Source: a virus
DNA length: 64,000 bases
IMG/VR virus record: IMGVR_UViG_3300006916_000041
Coordinates: 108,410-172,409 of that record
Strand: one strand, 5' to 3'
Positions 1-7,145 of the stretch are shown piece after piece. Below the pieces are notes generated by a model, which saw only the letters and a program-made list of their open reading frames with translations, searched no databases and was not told where the DNA came from. The position numbers were made by a program, and so were the translations under genes. Every line of letters starts with the position of its first letter. Positions within the stretch are counted from its first letter, which is position 1.

Positions 1-137
1 GTCAACAATTTGATCAACCAATAAAGTTACAAGAAATTGGATGCGCTCATGCTAGAGCAGATTTCAGTGTTCCAGCTGAGGACAGAACTCCTGAACTAAC
101 ACTAAAAATGCCAGTCTGGAACGGAACAGAAACATGA
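1..137 (+). CDS. 3' end of an unidentified CDS (cut by window edge)
   Basis: An open frame runs from the left edge (first full codon at base 3) to a TGA at 135-137 and encodes about 44 residues. The stop overlaps the ATG of the next gene in an ATGA arrangement, which supports a real gene end and translational coupling. The visible tail contains HARADFSV and ends MPVWNGTET. I do not recognise a family from this fragment. Confidence 0.6.
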   Translation, partial: QQFDQPIKLQEIGCAHARADFSVPAEDRTPELTLKMPVWNGTET

Positions 138-376
138 ATTGGTTAATAGTGGTAGTGTTTGCTACAATGACAGGTGATGTATACATATTCACTGATCCTA
201 AATTTGATACACGTGAAGAATGTGTGGCATCTATTAAAGATCCAAACATGGTACCTGTGTACTCAAAAAAACTAGTAGAAGAGTATGGGCGTTTGTTGCC
301 AATTATAGGATTAAATTGTTTGCAAGAAGATGAAATCAAAAAAATAATAAAAGGTGTGAAAGAATCCAAAGCATGA
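134..376 (+). CDS. small protein with hydrophobic N-terminus, unknown
   Basis: Eighty residues. The first 12 or so (MNWLIVVVFATM) are hydrophobic and could act as a membrane anchor or signal peptide. Two cysteines follow (EECVAS and LNCLQ), then a lysine-rich tail. It is coupled by ATGA overlaps both to the preceding fragment and to the next small gene. The next gene has a similar layout (M-x-W hydrophobic start, acidic stretch, two cysteines), so the pair may be diverged tandem paralogues. Function unknown. An exported or envelope-directed role would fit but is inference. Confidence 0.65.
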   Translation: MNWLIVVVFATMTGDVYIFTDPKFDTREECVASIKDPNMVPVYSKKLVEEYGRLLPIIGLNCLQEDEIKKIIKGVKESKA

Positions 377-576
377 AGTGGATGTTAATTTATATCTTAA
401 TTAGCAATGGTGAACCAATGGCAATAAATGCATATGGTCCTCGACACACATTCGATGACATGTATGATTGTTTTCATGCTAGAGAAAGTCTAAGCGAAAA
501 GATAGGAACCGGGCAAGGGTATTTTGGAAATAACCAACAAGCTGTTTGTGTTCCAGTAGAATCTACCAACACTTAA
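373..576 (+). CDS. small protein, possible paralogue of the preceding gene
   Basis: Sixty-seven residues, starting at an ATG that overlaps the previous stop (ATGA). The N-terminus MKWMLIYILIS is hydrophobic as in the upstream gene, followed by GPRHTFDDMYDCFHARESL and a second cysteine near the C-terminus (AVCVPV). No family recognised. Order, coupling and layout suggest that the two small proteins are made together and share a location, perhaps the envelope. Confidence 0.6.
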   Translation: MKWMLIYILISNGEPMAINAYGPRHTFDDMYDCFHARESLSEKIGTGQGYFGNNQQAVCVPVESTNT

Positions 577-629
577 ACTCATAATTCTATACCGTTTTAA
601 CTAAATACATTAAAGCAGTAGAGAATGAA

Positions 630-941
630 ATGGCAAGACCAAAACCAAAAATACTAATGGAGTTTACAGATCCAAAAAGTTATCGCAGTGAACAAATACT
701 AGCAGCAGATGCAATCTATGCAGTGTTTCATGATAACAAGCCGATTAACCTAAGAAGCTTAAATAGTCTTGTAAACTTTCCAGGACCAAAATATAAAAAG
801 GTAAGTTTTAGCAACAGCGGGCATGCGTTTAATCTAGCAACTAGATTAAATAAATTGTTCAAAACAGACAAATTTACAGTGGTAAAACTGTTACAAGGCG
901 AAACAATAGTTGAAGACGATGGTGAACAAGGAATGGTATAA
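630..941 (+). CDS. hypothetical phage protein
   Basis: 103 residues, basic N-terminus (MARPKPK) and acidic C-terminus (VEDDGEQG). A purine-rich GAGAATGAA lies just before the ATG. The middle (LRSLNSLVNFPGPKYKKVSFSN) hints at a small DNA- or RNA-binding fold, but I cannot assign a family. The next gene begins inside its last codons in another frame, which suggests coupled translation. Confidence 0.6.
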   Translation: MARPKPKILMEFTDPKSYRSEQILAADAIYAVFHDNKPINLRSLNSLVNFPGPKYKKVSFSNSGHAFNLATRLNKLFKTDKFTVVKLLQGETIVEDDGEQGMV

Positions 942-1266
942 TCAAATATTGGCTCATGCACAACGTACCAAACCTGAAACCAAAATACAAGACCTTTTTA
1001 AAAATTACAGAAATAATCACGGGCTCAGCTTGACCAAGCTGGGCCTTCATGTAATATCCAGCATGGATATAGAACGTGAAGATTTTAATTTACCCAACAT
1101 AAAAATCACTCCTAGAGTAAGACTACTGCTGGACAGATACATGCAGTATCCCTATTACTTTGAAAAAAAGTGGTTGGTGTTGTTTAGCACAGAAGATCGC
1201 ATATTCTACAAGATGTACGGCAAAGACTGGGATAGTTTTGTAGAACACATGGAAGAAAATCTTTAA
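919..1266 (+). CDS. hypothetical phage protein
   Basis: About 115 residues from ATG 919; a TTG at 910 in the same frame would add three residues. I prefer the ATG. It overlaps the preceding gene by 23 bases. The segment LFKNYRNNHGLSLTKLGL resembles small proteins common in T4-like cyanophage-type genomes, whose role is unknown. The aromatic, basic C-terminal half (KMYGKDWDSFVEHMEENL) shows no catalytic motif. Confidence 0.65.
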   Translation: MVNKEWYNQILAHAQRTKPETKIQDLFKNYRNNHGLSLTKLGLHVISSMDIEREDFNLPNIKITPRVRLLLDRYMQYPYYFEKKWLVLFSTEDRIFYKMYGKDWDSFVEHMEENL

Positions 1267-1293
1267 AAAAGACAAAAAACTTGCAAAAAAAGG

Positions 1294-1322
1294 TTGACAA
1301 GTAAGACATCTTGCTGTATATT
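1294..1322 (+). promoter_or_regulatory. sigma70-like early promoter 1
   Basis: TTGACA at 1294-1299 and TATATT at 1317-1322 with a 17-base spacer, preceded by AAAAAGG. The same block (AAAAGG followed by TTGACA) is found in front of the next two genes. A message would start about 25 bases before the CDS at 1356, which has a GGAG ribosome site. Confidence 0.75.
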
Positions 1323-1355
1323 ATAAGTGTAAGTTAAGAAAAAACGGAGAAACAC

Positions 1356-1754
1356 ATGTTTGACCAAACAGTAAAATTTGAAGATGTTGACACTGATACA
1401 CTGTGCATTGAACACTTTGATGATATGCAACAAGAACTAGGCATGTCAACTGTTTGGAGCATGTGGGATGGCGGCACTATGTCCGCAGACCATGCTATCT
1501 TTACTCCCAAGCATCACCGAGTTGTTTATGAATTTGTGCGTGATGACGCTACTTCAGAAGAGATTTACGCAGACCTAGAAGATGGCGGTAAACGCTCAAT
1601 GGCGCAAGTTAGTTCTTTTGCAGTAGACGGAACAGTTAAAAGTTTATGGGCGGCTGCTGAAAGCTGCATCAAACAAAGCGGAACACATCATCAGTTCATT
1701 GAAGATTTTGAAGTCAATGAAGATGGAACACTAGAATTGATCACCGGCTCTTAA
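1356..1754 (+). CDS. acidic hypothetical protein with its own promoter
   Basis: 132 residues, strongly acidic, with GGAG seven bases before the ATG. The N-terminus (MFDQTVKFEDVDTD) and the WSMWDGGTM segment give no family match that I recognise. It has its own sigma70-like promoter and another follows straight after its stop, so it is probably a single-gene unit expressed early from host RNA polymerase. It precedes the MoxR/VWA pair and could be related to it in timing, but nothing in the sequence shows a functional link. Confidence 0.7.
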   Translation: MFDQTVKFEDVDTDTLCIEHFDDMQQELGMSTVWSMWDGGTMSADHAIFTPKHHRVVYEFVRDDATSEEIYADLEDGGKRSMAQVSSFAVDGTVKSLWAAAESCIKQSGTHHQFIEDFEVNEDGTLELITGS

Positions 1755-1758
1755 AAGG

Positions 1759-1786
1759 TTGACACAGACTTTTAAGATGCTACAAT
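1759..1786 (+). promoter_or_regulatory. sigma70-like early promoter 2
   Basis: TTGACA at 1759-1764 and TACAAT at 1781-1786 (16-base spacer), within the block TTAAAAGGTTGACA that recurs exactly at 2971-2984. It drives the MoxR-type gene at 1824. Downstream of the -10, ATTAGTATAG resembles ATAAGTATAG at promoter 3. Confidence 0.75.
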
Positions 1787-1823
1787 ATTAGTATAGTTAG
1801 AAACAAACCCAGGAGTATTAACT

Positions 1824-2921
1824 ATGTCTATGGAAACACAAACCCGTACAGTTACACTAAAAGAGCTTAAAAAGTATGCAATGCATAACTTTAAAAAGCA
1901 ACGTCCAATGTTTGTTTGGGGTCCTCCCGGCATTGGCAAATCTGAGACTTTTGAGCAGATCAAAGTCAGCTATGAAGAAAAAGGTCTTCGTGCTAAATTG
2001 ATCGATGCTCGTTTGGCACTGTGGGATCCTACAGATCTCAAAGGCTATCCTTACTTTGATCAGGAAGCAAACCGCATGCGTTTTAGTGTGCCAGATGAAT
2101 TGCCCACCGAAGATGATGCCAAAGAATATGATATTATTATCCTGTTCTTAGACGAACTCAACGGTGCGGCACCTGCTACACAGGCTGCGGCATATCAGTT
2201 GATTCTCAACCGTGCAATTGGCAAGTACAAGCTACCAGACAATGTTGTGATTGCGGCAGCTGGTAACCGAGACACTGACAAAGGTGTTACCTATCGCATG
2301 CCCAAGCCGTTAGCAAACCGCTTCCTACACTACGAAGTGCGTGTTGATTTTGACACTTGGTTTGACTGGGCTGTTAAAAACAACATTCACCCAGACGTAG
2401 TAGGTTACTTGCAAACCTTTAAAAATCACCTTTACAACTTTGATGCTGGCAGCAACGAGCGTTCGTTTGCTACACCACGCAGTTGGACCTTTGTGTCAGA
2501 AACACTGGATGATGTTGATGACTTTACCGAAGAGGAAATCACTGACATGGTGTCAGCTGGTATCGGTGAAGGACTTGCGCTACAGTTTAAAGCACACCGC
2601 GAAGTTAGTGGTCAGTTGCCTAACCCAACAGACATTTTGGATGGTAAGGTAAAAGACCTTAAAACAGACAACATCAGTGCAAAATATTCATTGACCACTG
2701 CACTGTGCTATGAACTTAAAACTGCTTTCGACAACGACGACAAGGGCAATGAAAAGTTTGATAACTTCCTTGAGTTTATGCAAAACAACTTCGAAAGCGA
2801 AATGGTTGTGATGGGTGCTACAGTTGCTCTTAGCAAATATGGTATCCGTCCAAAGTTCAATCAACTTAAAAACTACAAGCCATTCATTCAACAGTATGGC
2901 AAGTTGATTGAGCAAGCATAG
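1824..2921 (+). CDS. MoxR-like AAA+ ATPase
   Basis: 365 residues. Walker A is GPPGIGKS at residues 33-40, Walker B is ILFLDE near 106-111, a sensor-1-like AAGNRD lies near 145-150, and MPKPLANRF follows. This is the MoxR branch of AAA+ ATPases, which typically act as chaperones with a VWA-domain partner to assemble or activate complexes, often by metal insertion. The partner is the next gene. An AGGAG site lies eight bases before the ATG, and a TATG alternative is unlikely. It has its own early-type promoter and a terminator-like hairpin behind it. The phage role is unknown; remodelling a host or phage complex early in infection is inference. Confidence 0.9.
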   Translation: MSMETQTRTVTLKELKKYAMHNFKKQRPMFVWGPPGIGKSETFEQIKVSYEEKGLRAKLIDARLALWDPTDLKGYPYFDQEANRMRFSVPDELPTEDDAKEYDIIILFLDELNGAAPATQAAAYQLILNRAIGKYKLPDNVVIAAAGNRDTDKGVTYRMPKPLANRFLHYEVRVDFDTWFDWAVKNNIHPDVVGYLQTFKNHLYNFDAGSNERSFATPRSWTFVSETLDDVDDFTEEEITDMVSAGIGEGLALQFKAHREVSGQLPNPTDILDGKVKDLKTDNISAKYSLTTALCYELKTAFDNDDKGNEKFDNFLEFMQNNFESEMVVMGATVALSKYGIRPKFNQLKNYKPFIQQYGKLIEQA

Positions 2922-2940
2922 GCAACTATGCTCCTGGGAG

Positions 2941-2967
2941 ATAATAGGGCTGTAATGGCCCTATTAT
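2941..2967 (+). terminator. perfect 10-bp hairpin after the MoxR gene
   Basis: ATAATAGGGC (2941-2950), a 7-base loop, then the exact complement GCCCTATTAT (2958-2967), lying 20 bases past the MoxR stop and just before promoter 3. There is no clean T-run behind it (CATTTAAAAGG), so it may be a weak terminator or an RNA-end stabiliser. Confidence 0.6.
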
Positions 2968-2978
2968 CATTTAAAAGG

Positions 2979-3006
2979 TTGACATCTAGGCAAGATATGT
3001 TACTAT
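2979..3006 (+). promoter_or_regulatory. sigma70-like early promoter 3
   Basis: TTGACA at 2979-2984 and TACTAT at 3001-3006 (16-base spacer). The upstream TTAAAAGG and downstream AAGTATAG blocks match promoter 2. It serves the metallopeptidase-like/VWA gene at 3040. Confidence 0.75.
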
Positions 3007-3039
3007 ATAAGTATAGCAAAGAACACAGGAGTGATTCGC

Positions 3040-4299
3040 ATGTCAGAATTTGAAACCGCACACGATAAGCTAGTTGCCGCACGTATTAAGATGCTGTTTA
3101 ATCAGCCTTTCTTTGGTAACATTGCCTGTCGTTTGAAATTGGTAGATGCTACTGACGATGGTTGGTGTCCAACAGCCGCTACAGACGGTCGTCATTTTTA
3201 CTACAATCGAGACTTTGTTGACACACTTAGCGTTGGTCAAACTGTGTTTCTTGTGGGACATGAAATCGGACACTGCATTTACGAACACTTCCTGCGTGTA
3301 AACGGCAGAGATAAACAGTACTGGAACATGGCAGGTGACTACAAAATCAACGGTATGTTAGTACGTGAAAAAATTGGTGAGATTATCGACCAAGTAAAAA
3401 TTTGCTATGATGAAAAATACAATGACAACGAATGGTTCACTGAAAACGTATACGACGATTTGTACAACAATCAAGCACCTGTACAAGCTACACTAGATGT
3501 ACACTTGGACATGGAAGGTGAAGGTGAAGGCGAAGATGACAAGCCTGGTGCAGGTGGCGACCAAGGCAAAGATGGTAACCAAAAAGGCAAAGGTAAAAAG
3601 CCTACCATTAGTAAAGATGATGCCAAAGCTATCTCAGACGAAATGAAAAATGCAATTATCCAAGCGGCACAAACTGCTGGTGCTGGCAATGTTCCTGCTG
3701 AAATTGCACGTATGATCAGGGAGCTAACTGAACCTAAAATGGATTGGCGTCAGTATGTTCGTGTTACACTTGAAAGCAATTTGAGCAGTGACTTTACTTT
3801 TATGCGTCCTAATCGCAAAAGTCAGTTTAACAGTGTTGTTATTCCGGGCATGAAGAAAGATGAAAAAATTGACATTTGTATTGCACTGGATGCTAGCGGA
3901 TCTATCAGTCAACGAGACTGCACAGACTTCCTAAGTGAAGTACAAGGTATTATGGATCAGTTTGGCAGCTACAGAATTCGTATTTGGAGTTTTGATACTG
4001 CGGTGTATGCATACGATGAGTTCACTGACGACGACGGACGTAGCATTGAAGAGTATCAAATTGTTGGCGGAGGCGGCACAGACTTTATGTGCAACTGGCA
4101 CTTTATGGAAGAACAAGGCATAGAGCCTGATCAGTTTATTATGTTTACAGATGGTTATCCTTGGGATAGTTGGGGAATGCCAGACTACTGTGATACATTG
4201 TTCTTGATCAAGTATCCTGAATTTTGTGGTAAGCCTGGGCCTGCACCTTTTGGACAAACCGTTTATTATAACGAACAAGAACAGAAACAAGCGGCATAA
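3040..4299 (+). CDS. metallopeptidase-like protein with C-terminal VWA-like domain
   Basis: 419 residues from ATG 3040. A GTG at 3031 in the same frame lies inside the AGGAGTGAT ribosome site, so I reject it. HEIGH at residues 74-78, followed by an H in YEHFL, is an HExxH zinc site of the DUF2201 type (predicted metal-dependent peptidase). A low-complexity acidic/glycine/lysine linker covers about 158-190. The C-terminal part carries DASGS (284-288), the MIDAS motif of VWA domains, then GGGGTDF and MFTDGYPW. Family members usually pair with a MoxR ATPase, and one is immediately upstream. Whether proteolysis occurs is unknown; the VWA part probably binds the partner or a metal-bridged target. 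Confidence 0.88.
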   Translation: MSEFETAHDKLVAARIKMLFNQPFFGNIACRLKLVDATDDGWCPTAATDGRHFYYNRDFVDTLSVGQTVFLVGHEIGHCIYEHFLRVNGRDKQYWNMAGDYKINGMLVREKIGEIIDQVKICYDEKYNDNEWFTENVYDDLYNNQAPVQATLDVHLDMEGEGEGEDDKPGAGGDQGKDGNQKGKGKKPTISKDDAKAISDEMKNAIIQAAQTAGAGNVPAEIARMIRELTEPKMDWRQYVRVTLESNLSSDFTFMRPNRKSQFNSVVIPGMKKDEKIDICIALDASGSISQRDCTDFLSEVQGIMDQFGSYRIRIWSFDTAVYAYDEFTDDDGRSIEEYQIVGGGGTDFMCNWHFMEEQGIEPDQFIMFTDGYPWDSWGMPDYCDTLFLIKYPEFCGKPGPAPFGQTVYYNEQEQKQAA

Positions 4300-4303
4300 G
4301 TAA

Positions 4304-4585
4304 ATGCGTATAGTTGAACAAAAAAATAGTTTAAGCGAGGAGGATCTCGAATGGTTACGAGGAACTCCCACAATACAAAAAATGTTAAAACAAAGACTAA
4401 TAGTTGAGTTTGACACACCACCAGACATTGAAACAATAGATTTTAGTGGCACTAGAGGTTTTTATCTTATTAAAAACTTAGGTCACAAAATCTATCAATT
4501 TTGGTTTGAAGAGTCAAGAGACTATGAGGATTTTAGAGCCAATATATTGGCTTACAAGTTAAGTAGTACCAAAATCAAAGAATGA
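4304..4585 (+). CDS. hypothetical phage protein
   Basis: 93 residues, starting four bases after the VWA gene, so probably in its transcript. The N-terminal half (NSLSEEDLEWLRGTPTIQKML) looks like a helical segment; the rest (GTRGFYLIKNLGHKIYQFWFEES) is mixed. No family recognised. Its stop codon lies within the GATAAATA late-promoter candidate of the next unit. Confidence 0.6.
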   Translation: MRIVEQKNSLSEEDLEWLRGTPTIQKMLKQRLIVEFDTPPDIETIDFSGTRGFYLIKNLGHKIYQFWFEESRDYEDFRANILAYKLSSTKIKE

Positions 4586-4591
4586 TAAATA
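4584..4591 (+). promoter_or_regulatory. candidate T4-type late promoter (GATAAATA)
   Basis: GATAAATA at 4584-4591, 35 bases before the ATG at 4627, which has an AGGAG site. One of eleven NATAAATA octamers placed at gene or operon starts in this window. T4 late promoters use TATAAATA at -10. Confidence 0.45.
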
Positions 4592-4626
4592 ACTGCGTAT
4601 ATAATTCGTTACAATAGGAGTTTATA

Positions 4627-4887
4627 ATGAGCGAAGAAAATAATATTGAAGCAACTGCAACAGAAGCACCAGAAGCAAATGAACCCGTAGCACTAGGCGT
4701 AGCTGACCTACAAAATGCGGCACAAATTATCGATGCGGCTGTAACTAGAGGTGCTTTCAAAGCTAGTGAAGCTGCCGGCGTTGGCGCTGTCTACAATAAA
4801 ATTGTAGCTTTTGTACAACAAGTAGCTGAACAACAAGCCGCACAACAAGCCGCGGCAAACGAAACTGAAGCTGCCGCTTCAGAGTAA
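4627..4887 (+). CDS. small alanine-rich acidic phage protein
   Basis: 86 residues. The N-terminus is acidic and disordered, the core (LGVADLQNAAQIIDAAVTRG) is predicted helical, and the C-terminus is Ala/Gln/Glu-rich (VAEQQAAQQAAANETEAAA). It resembles a small conserved protein of T4-like marine phages with no known role. AGGAG seven bases before the ATG. Followed 11 bases later by the next gene in the same operon. Confidence 0.7.
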   Translation: MSEENNIEATATEAPEANEPVALGVADLQNAAQIIDAAVTRGAFKASEAAGVGAVYNKIVAFVQQVAEQQAAQQAAANETEAAASE

Positions 4888-4898
4888 GGAGAAATCCA

Positions 4899-5540
4899 AT
4901 GGCAAATCTAAAACATATAGGACAAGTAGCTAATACTGGTCTAAAATGTATTGTGGTCTTTAGAGAGATCTATGACGAAAATGGTAATGTAACAGATCCT
5001 AATCATTGTTTGATTGTGGAAACAGAACGTTTACCTGACATGGAGCATGACGATATAGTACGTGTTGTTGAAAGTGATTCTGGACAAAGTGCAAAACAAT
5101 TTTATGAGATTGCACACCGTAGCATGTTTAGTGATGGCATCAACATGCTCACTAAACTACACACCAGGGGTTATTTAAAAAAGTACCCAACAGATCAAAT
5201 TTTAATGACTCCCAATAGCAGTACCGCAGTTAAACTAAGCGAAGTTAACGAAGTTATTCGTAAACAATCAACTGGCATGAGCGAGCAAGACATTCAAAAC
5301 AGCATGGTCGATGACACTGACAGCGCACCTAGAAGTGCAACTACCAGTCGTCAAGCGCCTCCTCCGCCACAAACAGATTCAGGAGTAATGGACGATACAA
5401 CTATTGCACAAAATATGTTGGCACAAGCAGAAACATATGAAGCAGAAGTTAAACGCCTTCGAGAAGAAGCATATAGCATGGCGCCTGACTTGAAACCCAA
5501 GCGGGGCCGTAAAAAGGCTACTGCTGATGCCAATACATAA
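4899..5540 (+). CDS. conserved T4-like phage protein, unknown
   Basis: 213 residues behind a strong GGAG site. The globular N-terminal part (about 1-110; MANLKHIGQVANTG, LPDMEHDDI, LMTPN) is of a type I associate with marine T4-like phages. From about 130 it becomes a proline/serine-rich linker, then a charged helix (AEVKRLREEAYS) and a basic tail (PKRGRKK), which could bind nucleic acid or a partner. I cannot assign a function. The position upstream of nucleotide-metabolism genes suggests middle or late expression. Confidence 0.7.
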   Translation: MANLKHIGQVANTGLKCIVVFREIYDENGNVTDPNHCLIVETERLPDMEHDDIVRVVESDSGQSAKQFYEIAHRSMFSDGINMLTKLHTRGYLKKYPTDQILMTPNSSTAVKLSEVNEVIRKQSTGMSEQDIQNSMVDDTDSAPRSATTSRQAPPPPQTDSGVMDDTTIAQNMLAQAETYEAEVKRLREEAYSMAPDLKPKRGRKKATADANT

Positions 5541-5838
5541 GCGTGACAGAAACTTTCAAAAAATTGTAAGTGAATTAGAAATCAAAAGCGTACCAACTGA
5601 GTTTGTTCAACAGCTCACGTTGGTATGTGAAAACGGAGATCGAATCACGTTTGAAGATGAGACTATACAAACTTTCCAAGACGAAAAAGATTTTGTATCA
5701 GCTATGATTAAACTAGTAGAAGACAATGACGACTTACAAAGCAATATTGTAGATGTAGAAATTATTATCAATTACAAAAAACTAGAAGAAAACATTGGTA
5801 ATTTAACCAAACAGTTATTGGATGCAAAATCAAAATGA
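5527..5838 (+). CDS. hypothetical phage protein
   Basis: 103 residues, overlapping the previous gene by 14 bases and the DHFR gene by an ATGA, so embedded in the operon. Beta-rich middle (LTLVCENGDRITFEDETIQ) and an acidic C-terminal helix. No family recognised. Confidence 0.65.
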   Translation: MPIHKRDRNFQKIVSELEIKSVPTEFVQQLTLVCENGDRITFEDETIQTFQDEKDFVSAMIKLVEDNDDLQSNIVDVEIIINYKKLEENIGNLTKQLLDAKSK

Positions 5839-6314
5839 TCAGAGCTATACTAGCGTGTGACGAAGATTGGGGAATAGGCAAGGATAACAATCTTCCTTGG
5901 CCACATAATCCAGCAGATCTTCGCTGGTTTAAAGAAAACACCACAGGTGGTGTTATTGCTATGGGCAAGTCTACATGGGATAGTTTACCTATCAAACCAT
6001 TGCCCAATCGTAATAACATAGTTGTAACCAGCAGTACTGATGATTATAACGGCGGCGGCTATCATTATGTAAAATTTGATACTGCTAAAACAGAACTTGT
6101 TAACATGAACAAACTTCAAGACGTTTGGATTATCGGCGGCGCACAACTTGTTAACGGACTGTTATCTATCATTGATGAGATATGGTTAAGTCGTATTCCA
6201 GGGACATACGACTGTGACGTATTCCTCCCACGTAGCATTATTGAAACAACTTATAGCTTGTACAGTAGTGAACGTGAAGGAGACTTATGGATCGACAAGT
6301 GGAGACAAATATGA
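5835..6314 (+). CDS. folA: dihydrofolate reductase
   Basis: 159 residues, typical DHFR length. WGIGKDNNLPW (12-22) forms the Met20-loop region, PADLRWFKENT holds the substrate-binding acidic residue, MGKSTWDSLP and PLPNRNNIVVTS are the NADPH-binding signatures, and IIGGAQLV is the late glycine pair. It reduces dihydrofolate to tetrahydrofolate with NADPH, regenerating the cofactor consumed by the ThyA encoded three genes downstream. The start overlaps the upstream stop (ATGA). Phages commonly carry this gene with thyA to raise dTMP supply. Confidence 0.95.
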   Translation: MIRAILACDEDWGIGKDNNLPWPHNPADLRWFKENTTGGVIAMGKSTWDSLPIKPLPNRNNIVVTSSTDDYNGGGYHYVKFDTAKTELVNMNKLQDVWIIGGAQLVNGLLSIIDEIWLSRIPGTYDCDVFLPRSIIETTYSLYSSEREGDLWIDKWRQI

Positions 6315-6742
6315 AAATATTAATATTTGGACTACCAGGCAGTGGTAAAACTACACTAGCAAAACCTTTTTCAGAACTTATAGGCGGTGTACACTTAAAT
6401 GCTGATGCTGTAAGAAAACAATATGATGATTGGGACTTTACACCAACAGGACGCATACGACAAGCCCAACGTATGCGTCATTTAGCAGATGGAGTAGTAA
6501 TGGCTGGAAAAATAGCAGTAGCAGATTTTGTTGCACCTACTGACGCTGCACGAGCGGAATTTGACCCCGATTTTACTGTTTGGATGGACACAATCAATGA
6601 AGGTCGTTTTGAAGATACAAATAAAATGTTCGAACGTCCTTATAATGCATATATTGATTATCATGTAAGCAAATGGTTTGATGATACTCATGCACAATTA
6701 CTACCTGTTGTGCAAACTTGGATGGAGCGTAATAATGTTTGA
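6311..6742 (+). CDS. P-loop kinase of the CysC (adenylylsulfate kinase)-like type
   Basis: 143 residues from ATG 6311, which overlaps the DHFR stop as ATGA; an earlier in-frame start inside DHFR is unlikely. Walker A is GLPGSGKT at 7-14, LNADAVRKQYDDWDFT follows, and DFVAPTDAARAEF resembles the post-Walker-B region of APS kinases. Family chemistry is ATP-dependent phosphorylation, classically of adenosine 5'-phosphosulfate to give PAPS. Four sulfotransferase-like proteins in this window would need PAPS, which makes that role attractive, but the specificity is inference. It overlaps a nucleotidyltransferase gene by 8 bases. Confidence 0.8.
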   Translation: MKILIFGLPGSGKTTLAKPFSELIGGVHLNADAVRKQYDDWDFTPTGRIRQAQRMRHLADGVVMAGKIAVADFVAPTDAARAEFDPDFTVWMDTINEGRFEDTNKMFERPYNAYIDYHVSKWFDDTHAQLLPVVQTWMERNNV

Positions 6743-7145
6743 TTGGAAAAAGCCTACTGCACAAATGCTCGGACGTTGGCAACCTTGGCATGATGGTCAT
6801 ACAGAATTATTTAAAAAAGCACTAGCAGAAACTGGACAAGTTTGTATCATGGTACGTGATGTGGGAGGCATTATTGGCGAAGATGCTGGTGCCGGACGTA
6901 CAGTAACACAAGACGATAATCCATTCGAATGGAAGCAAGTTAGACAAAACATTATTGCAGGACTAAACAAAGCAGGGTATTTGATTGGTATAGATTACGA
7001 AATTATGAAAGTACCAAACATTGTTGATATTAGTTATGGACGTGGTGTTGGATACACATTTACTGAACATGATCTTGGAGAAGCAATTCACAACATCAGT
7101 GCTACAAAAATTAGAGCAAAGATGAGAGAGGAAGGCGAACTTTGA
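6735..7145 (+). CDS. small cytidylyltransferase-like nucleotidyltransferase
   Basis: 136 residues from ATG 6735. GRWQPWHDGH (13-22) is the N-terminal nucleotide-binding HxGH motif, here HDGH, and ISATKIRAKM near 121-130 is the C-terminal ISxTxIR signature of the HIGH nucleotidyltransferase superfamily (NMN adenylyltransferase, phosphopantetheine adenylyltransferase, cytidylyltransferases). The short length and the GRxQPxHxGH start resemble NadM-type enzymes most. Coupled to the CysC-like kinase before it and to thyA after it. The substrate is not determinable; NAD salvage or activation of a small acid are options. Confidence 0.82.
   Translation: MFDWKKPTAQMLGRWQPWHDGHTELFKKALAETGQVCIMVRDVGGIIGEDAGAGRTVTQDDNPFEWKQVRQNIIAGLNKAGYLIGIDYEIMKVPNIVDISYGRGVGYTFTEHDLGEAIHNISATKIRAKMREEGEL

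Noticed and set aside
64-369. Minus-strand open frame opposite the first small genes
   Set aside because: No ribosome site, and it lies wholly opposite coupled plus-strand genes; a shadow frame.
600-630. CTAAATAC before the gene at 630 as a late promoter
   Set aside because: It matches only six of the eight octamer bases (CTAAATAC), so it is not counted.
3031-3039. Upstream GTG start for the VWA gene
   Set aside because: The GTG lies inside the AGGAGTGAT ribosome site; ATG 3040 has correct spacing.
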